DNA from: Bacteroidales bacterium
GTDB lineage: Bacteria > Bacteroidota > Bacteroidia > Bacteroidales > UBA932
DNA: 43,735 bases
Reading direction: 5' to 3'
Assembly: GCA_017620335.1 (NCBI GenBank)
Contig: JAFZQO010000008.1
Coordinates: forward strand, 1 to 43,735
Part shown: piece by piece, positions 40,341-43,735 of the stretch
How positions within the stretch are numbered: the stretch's first letter is position 1
How the letters are laid out: each line of letters opens with the position of its first letter
Made by a program: the position numbers and the translations under genes
Notes under the pieces: generated by a model
What the model was told of the DNA's origin: nothing
Databases searched by the model: none
What the model saw: the letters and a program-made list of their open reading frames with translations, nothing else

Positions 40341-40967
40341 ATGCCTGGATTAATTGGAAAGAAAATCGGAATGACTTCCGTTTTCGGTGCTGATGGTAAG
40401 AACATGCCATGCACCGTCATCGAGGCTGGTCCCTGCGTTGTCACGCAAATCCGTACGGTTGAAAAGGACGGTTACGCCGCCGTACAGCTTGCCTATGACG
40501 AAAAGAAAGAAAAGCAGACCAGTGCGGCCCTGAAGGGCCATTTTGAAAAGGCAGGAACTACTCCCAAGAAGAAGCTCGTCGAATTCCCGGCGGACTACTC
40601 GAGAGAGCTCCACCTTGGCGACGTTATCACCGTTGAGGACATTCTCAGGGCTGAGATCCCCTTCGTCGACGTCGTCGGTACTTCCAAAGGTAAGGGTTTC
40701 CAGGGAGTTGTACATCGCTACCACTTCCAGGGCGTAGGCGGCAAGACCCACGGTCAGCACAACCGTCTCCGTCACCCCGGTTCCATGGGTGCTTCCTCAT
40801 GGCCTTCCCGCGTGTTCCCCGGAATGCGCATGGCCGGCCACATGGGAAATGAAAGGGTGAAGGTTTTCAACCTCAAGGTGGTCAAGGTGATCCCTGAGCA
40901 CAACCTTCTCGTAGTTAAGGGCTCCGTTCCCGGAGCAAAGGGTTCTTATGTTTTAGTGGAGGCTTAA
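40341..40967 (+). CDS. rplC: 50S ribosomal protein L3
   Basis: A 208-residue protein starting [20 protein letters not shown], the usual L3 start. The signature region is [20 protein letters not shown], then [20 protein letters not shown] and [19 protein letters not shown], reaching into the peptidyl-transferase region. It is the first gene of the transcript: a promoter lies directly upstream and rpsJ, which opens the canonical S10 operon, is absent. rplD follows four bases after its stop. Confidence 0.98.
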   Translation: MPGLIGKKIGMTSVFGADGKNMPCTVIEAGPCVVTQIRTVEKDGYAAVQLAYDEKKEKQTSAALKGHFEKAGTTPKKKLVEFPADYSRELHLGDVITVEDILRAEIPFVDVVGTSKGKGFQGVVHRYHFQGVGGKTHGQHNRLRHPGSMGASSWPSRVFPGMRMAGHMGNERVKVFNLKVVKVIPEHNLLVVKGSVPGAKGSYVLVEA

Positions 40968-40971
40968 GGAT

Positions 40972-41598
40972 ATGGAATTGGAAGTTTTGAAAATTGACGG
41001 ATCCGCATCCGGAAAGAAAGTGGTTCTCCCCGAGAACGTATTCGGAGTAACCCCCAACGACCACGTCATCTATCTCGACGTCGTCCAGTACCTCGCCAAC
41101 CAGCGTCATGGCAACGCCAAGACCAAGGACCGCAGCGAGGTCGCGTACAGCACCAAGAAACTCGGTCGCCAGAAGGGCGGCGGCGGCGCACGCCACGGCT
41201 CCCTCAAGGCCAACATCTTCGTAGGCGGTGGCCGCGTGTTCGGTCCCGTTCCGCGTTTCTATCACACCAAGCTCAACAAGAAGGTCAAGAGCCTCGCCCG
41301 CGTTTCCGCCCTTTCCTACAAGGCGCAGGACAACGCCATAACCCTGGTCGAGCCTTTCACCATGGAGGCCCCCAAGACCAAGGAGTTCATCCAGATTCTC
41401 AACAACATCAAGGCCGGTGACAGGAAGGTCCTCGTCGTTCTCCCCGAGAACTCCGACAACATCTTCCTCTCCGCACGCAACCTTGACTGGGCCAATGTCA
41501 TCACTGTCGACGAGATCAACACCTACGCCATCATGAATGCCAATTCTCTGGTGCTGGTGGACGGCGTCCAGGACATCCTCGCCGAGAGAGTAAAGTAA
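40972..41598 (+). CDS. rplD: 50S ribosomal protein L4
   Basis: A 208-residue protein. The conserved central loop that lines the exit tunnel is KKLGRQKGGGGARHGSLKAN, with TKDRSEVAYSTKK just before it, and the globular C-terminus holds VVLPENSDNIFLSARNLDWA. In E. coli L4 also represses its own operon; whether this happens here is not known, and the short leader shows no obvious matching structure. It lies four bases after rplC and 24 before rplW. Confidence 0.97.
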   Translation: MELEVLKIDGSASGKKVVLPENVFGVTPNDHVIYLDVVQYLANQRHGNAKTKDRSEVAYSTKKLGRQKGGGGARHGSLKANIFVGGGRVFGPVPRFYHTKLNKKVKSLARVSALSYKAQDNAITLVEPFTMEAPKTKEFIQILNNIKAGDRKVLVVLPENSDNIFLSARNLDWANVITVDEINTYAIMNANSLVLVDGVQDILAERVK

Positions 41599-41622
41599 GA
41601 CCACCTTTAAAAAGAAAGAAAG

Positions 41623-41913
41623 ATGGGTATCATCATTAAGCCAATAGTTACTGAGAAGCTGACGGATCAGGGCGAGAAATTGAACCGTTATGGCTTTATC
41701 GTAGACCGTAAGGCCAACAAGCTTCAGATCAAGTCGGCGGTCGAGCAGATGTACAACGTCACCGTCGCCGAAGTCAATACCGCAAATTATCACGGAAAGA
41801 GGAAGAGCCGCTACACCAAGGCCGGCCTTCTCCGTGGTCGCATGAATCATTTCAAGAAGGCTTACATCACCCTTGCCGGTGACGATAAGATCGACTTCTA
41901 CGCTAACATTTAA
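41623..41913 (+). CDS. rplW: 50S ribosomal protein L23
   Basis: A 96-residue protein starting [20 protein letters not shown], with the typical [20 protein letters not shown] core and the [20 protein letters not shown] extended loop, which reaches the tunnel exit where trigger factor and SRP dock. Length is normal. rplB follows 14 bases later. Confidence 0.97.
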   Translation: MGIIIKPIVTEKLTDQGEKLNRYGFIVDRKANKLQIKSAVEQMYNVTVAEVNTANYHGKRKSRYTKAGLLRGRMNHFKKAYITLAGDDKIDFYANI

Positions 41914-41927
41914 GGGAGGGACAGACA

Positions 41928-42752
41928 ATGGCAGTCAGAAAATACAAGCCGGTAACCCCCGGCCAGAGAAACAAGGTGATCAGCGCTTTCGACGACATCA
42001 CCGCGAAGAAGCCTCAGAAATCATTGCTTGAGCCCCTCAAGAGCACCGGTGGCCGCAACAACACCGGCCAGATGACCGTCCGCTACATCGGCGGCGGCCA
42101 CAAGAGGATGTACCGCATCATCGACTTCCTCCGCGACAAGGACGAGTGCACCGCAACGGTCCAGACCATCGAGTATGATCCGAACCGCTCCGCCCGCATC
42201 GCCCTCGTGCAGTACGAGGACGGCGAGAAGCGCTATATCATCGCTCCCAACGGCATCAAGGTAGGCCAGGTCATCGCATCGGGCCACGGTGTCGCCCCCG
42301 AGGTCGGCAACGCCCTTCCTCTCAGTGAAATTCCTGTCGGTACGCTCGTGCACAACATCGAGCTTCGTCCAGGCCAGGGTGCCGCAATGGCACGTTCCGC
42401 CGGTACTTTCGCGCAGCTCGCCGCCCGCGAAGGCAAGTATGCCGTCCTCCGTCTGCCTTCGGGCGAGACCAGGATGGTGTCCGTCGCCTGCCGCGCCACG
42501 GTCGGTACCGTTTCCAACCCCGATCACAACCTCGAGTCGTTCGGTAAGGCCGGTCGCAGCCGTTGGCTGGGCCGCCGTCCGCACAACCGCGGTGTCGTCA
42601 TGAACCCTGTCGACCACCCGATGGGTGGTGGTGAAGGCCGTGCTTCCGGAGGTCACCCGCGTTCCCGCAAGGGACTCCCTGCAAAGGGCTACAAGACCCG
42701 TAATCCGAAGGCCGCTTCCAACAAGTTCATCATCGAAAGAAGAAAGAAATAA
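41928..42752 (+). CDS. rplB: 50S ribosomal protein L2
   Basis: A 274-residue protein with the L2 landmarks [40 protein letters not shown] and the C-terminal signature [20 protein letters not shown] followed by [16 protein letters not shown]. The His in [10 protein letters not shown] is the residue discussed for peptidyl transfer. Length is normal for the bacterial protein. rpsS follows 20 bases later. Confidence 0.98.
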   Translation: MAVRKYKPVTPGQRNKVISAFDDITAKKPQKSLLEPLKSTGGRNNTGQMTVRYIGGGHKRMYRIIDFLRDKDECTATVQTIEYDPNRSARIALVQYEDGEKRYIIAPNGIKVGQVIASGHGVAPEVGNALPLSEIPVGTLVHNIELRPGQGAAMARSAGTFAQLAAREGKYAVLRLPSGETRMVSVACRATVGTVSNPDHNLESFGKAGRSRWLGRRPHNRGVVMNPVDHPMGGGEGRASGGHPRSRKGLPAKGYKTRNPKAASNKFIIERRKK

Positions 42753-42772
42753 CAGGATAAAACTTTGAGATT

Positions 42773-43045
42773 ATGAGTCGTTCTTTAAGAAAAGGTCCCT
42801 ATATCCAGGAAGCCCTGGAAAAGAGAGTTCTTGCTATGAATGAAGGTAGCAAGAAGAAGGAGGTGGTCAAGACCTGGTCCCGCGCCAGCATGATCTCCCC
42901 TGACTTCATCGGCCATACTATCGCAGTTCATAATGGAAACAAGTTCATTCCTGTTTACGTTACTGAGCAGATGGTGGGTCACAAGCTGGGCGAGTTCGCT
43001 CCCACCCGCAACTTCAGAGGTCATTCAGGTAACAATAAGAAGTAA
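42773..43045 (+). CDS. rpsS: 30S ribosomal protein S19
   Basis: A 90-residue protein starting [20 protein letters not shown], with the rRNA-binding core [20 protein letters not shown] and the signature [21 protein letters not shown]19 sits in the head of the small subunit beside S13. The window shows the expected order rplB-rpsS-rplV with five bases to the next gene. Confidence 0.98.
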   Translation: MSRSLRKGPYIQEALEKRVLAMNEGSKKKEVVKTWSRASMISPDFIGHTIAVHNGNKFIPVYVTEQMVGHKLGEFAPTRNFRGHSGNNKK

Positions 43046-43050
43046 TCACT

Positions 43051-43467
43051 ATGGGAAAGCGTAAAAGACTTATGGCAGAAGGCCTCAAGGAGGCCAAGAA
43101 GGTTACAGCTATTGCCAAGCTGAATGACGTCCCCACTTCCCCCCGTAAAATGCGTCTGGTGGCCGACACCATCAGGGGCGTCGAGGTCAACCGCGCTCTC
43201 GACCTGCTGAAGTTCTCCAAGAGGGAGGCTTCCATCCGTCTCGAGAAGCTTCTCCGCAGCGCCATCGCCAACTGGGAGGCCAAGAATCCGGAGAAGAGCA
43301 AGGAGCTCGACAACGGCAATGTCTATGTCAAGACCATCATGGTCGGCGAAGGCCGCACGCTGAAGCGCATCCGTCCCTGCCCTCAGGGCCGTGCCGGACG
43401 CATCCGCAAGCGTTCCAACCACGTGACCATCGTTCTCGATGTTAAACCAGCAGCAGTGGAGGAGTAA
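43051..43467 (+). CDS. rplV: 50S ribosomal protein L22
   Basis: A 138-residue protein, longer than the 110 residues of E. coli as is usual in Bacteroidota. An N-terminal basic extension ([18 protein letters not shown]) precedes the core, which includes [20 protein letters not shown] and the tunnel-lining hairpin [20 protein letters not shown] followed by [13 protein letters not shown]. It precedes rpsC by four bases. Confidence 0.97.
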   Translation: MGKRKRLMAEGLKEAKKVTAIAKLNDVPTSPRKMRLVADTIRGVEVNRALDLLKFSKREASIRLEKLLRSAIANWEAKNPEKSKELDNGNVYVKTIMVGEGRTLKRIRPCPQGRAGRIRKRSNHVTIVLDVKPAAVEE

Positions 43468-43471
43468 TAAT

Positions 43472-43735
43472 ATGGGACAGAAAACTAATCCTATCAGCAA
43501 CAGAATCGGTATCACCCGTGGTTGGGATTCCAACTGGTGTGGTGGTAACTACGCAGAGAAGATCGCCGAGGACTACGAGATCCGCAAGTACCTCATGAAC
43601 CGTCTTTCGAAGGCCAGCCTTTCCAAGATCGTCATCGAGCGTACCCTCAAGCTCATCACCGTCACCATCCACGCCGCACGTCCGGGTGTCATCATCGGCA
43701 AGGGCGGCACCGAGGTCGACAAACTCAAGGAAGAG
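43472..43735 (+). CDS. rpsC: 30S ribosomal protein S3 (N-terminal part)
   Basis: The first 88 codons are in the window. The start [20 protein letters not shown] and the KH-domain stretch [20 protein letters not shown] are standard for S3. The gene continues past the window end, where rplP and rpmC would be expected from the conserved operon order. Confidence 0.97.
   Translation, partial: MGQKTNPISNRIGITRGWDSNWCGGNYAEKIAEDYEIRKYLMNRLSKASLSKIVIERTLKLITVTIHAARPGVIIGKGGTEVDKLKEE

Noticed and set aside
1-43735. Prophage, insertion sequence, CRISPR array, tRNA or rRNA genes
   Set aside because: All gaps are under 300 bases and were read; no integrase, transposase, direct-repeat array, tRNA cloverleaf or rRNA sequence was seen.

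Overview
The window is a chromosomal segment of a fairly GC-rich member of the Bacteroidota, most likely order Bacteroidales. The evidence is the repeated Bacteroidota-type -7 promoter element (TAnnTTTG) ahead of many genes, the lack of clear Shine-Dalgarno sequences, the phylum-typical cluster ppiD-lptC-TPR protein-barrel-coaX, a rSAM/lipoprotein pair, and short TonB-plug-like proteins beside an ECF sigma factor. I cannot name genus or species. No phage, insertion sequence, CRISPR array, rRNA or tRNA gene was seen.

Layout. 1-700: end of a YeiH-type putative sulfate exporter and a small coupled membrane protein. 700-3540: an accessory-looking minus-strand cluster with an ECF sigma factor, its probable anti-sigma factor and three paralogous secreted plug-like proteins, split by a double-hairpin repeat. 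3577-8569: galK, a secreted EEP-family phosphohydrolase, ychF, and a Ser/Arg heptapeptide-repeat protein with a DUF6515-like C-terminus. 8692-14883: envelope cluster on the minus strand (PpiD, LptC, TPR protein, outer-membrane barrel, CoaX). 14916-18101: mfd. 18092-18350: an AT-rich divergent intergenic region with four exact TTATCAACA boxes, a candidate replication origin. 18358-23440: ruvB, a secreted Ntn hydrolase, and frdA-frdB without a cytochrome b gene. 23444-25394: hflX and tonB on the minus strand. 25500-28512: ybeY, mnmG with an in-frame palindromic-repeat insertion, a parS-like site, and ruvA. 28580-33517: sufS-sufE-DUF59-folK, glyS and a second EEP protein. 33704-38998: rSAM/lipoprotein pair, cdaA and mutS2 (each behind nearly the same 34-base promoter), yraN. 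39026-43735: manC, then the ribosomal operon rplC-rplD-rplW-rplB-rpsS-rplV-rpsC, cut by the window end.

Reading across genes: left of about 18.2 kb, 14 of 17 genes are on the minus strand. To the right, 25 of 28 are on the plus strand. Together with the box cluster, two parS-like sites and the ribosomal operon, this suggests an origin-proximal region, although by-eye base skew does not have the canonical sign. The most unusual items are the origin/parS landscape, the repeat translated inside MnmG, the barrel-less plug trio with its sigma factor, the duplicated promoter, and the rSAM/lipoprotein pair.
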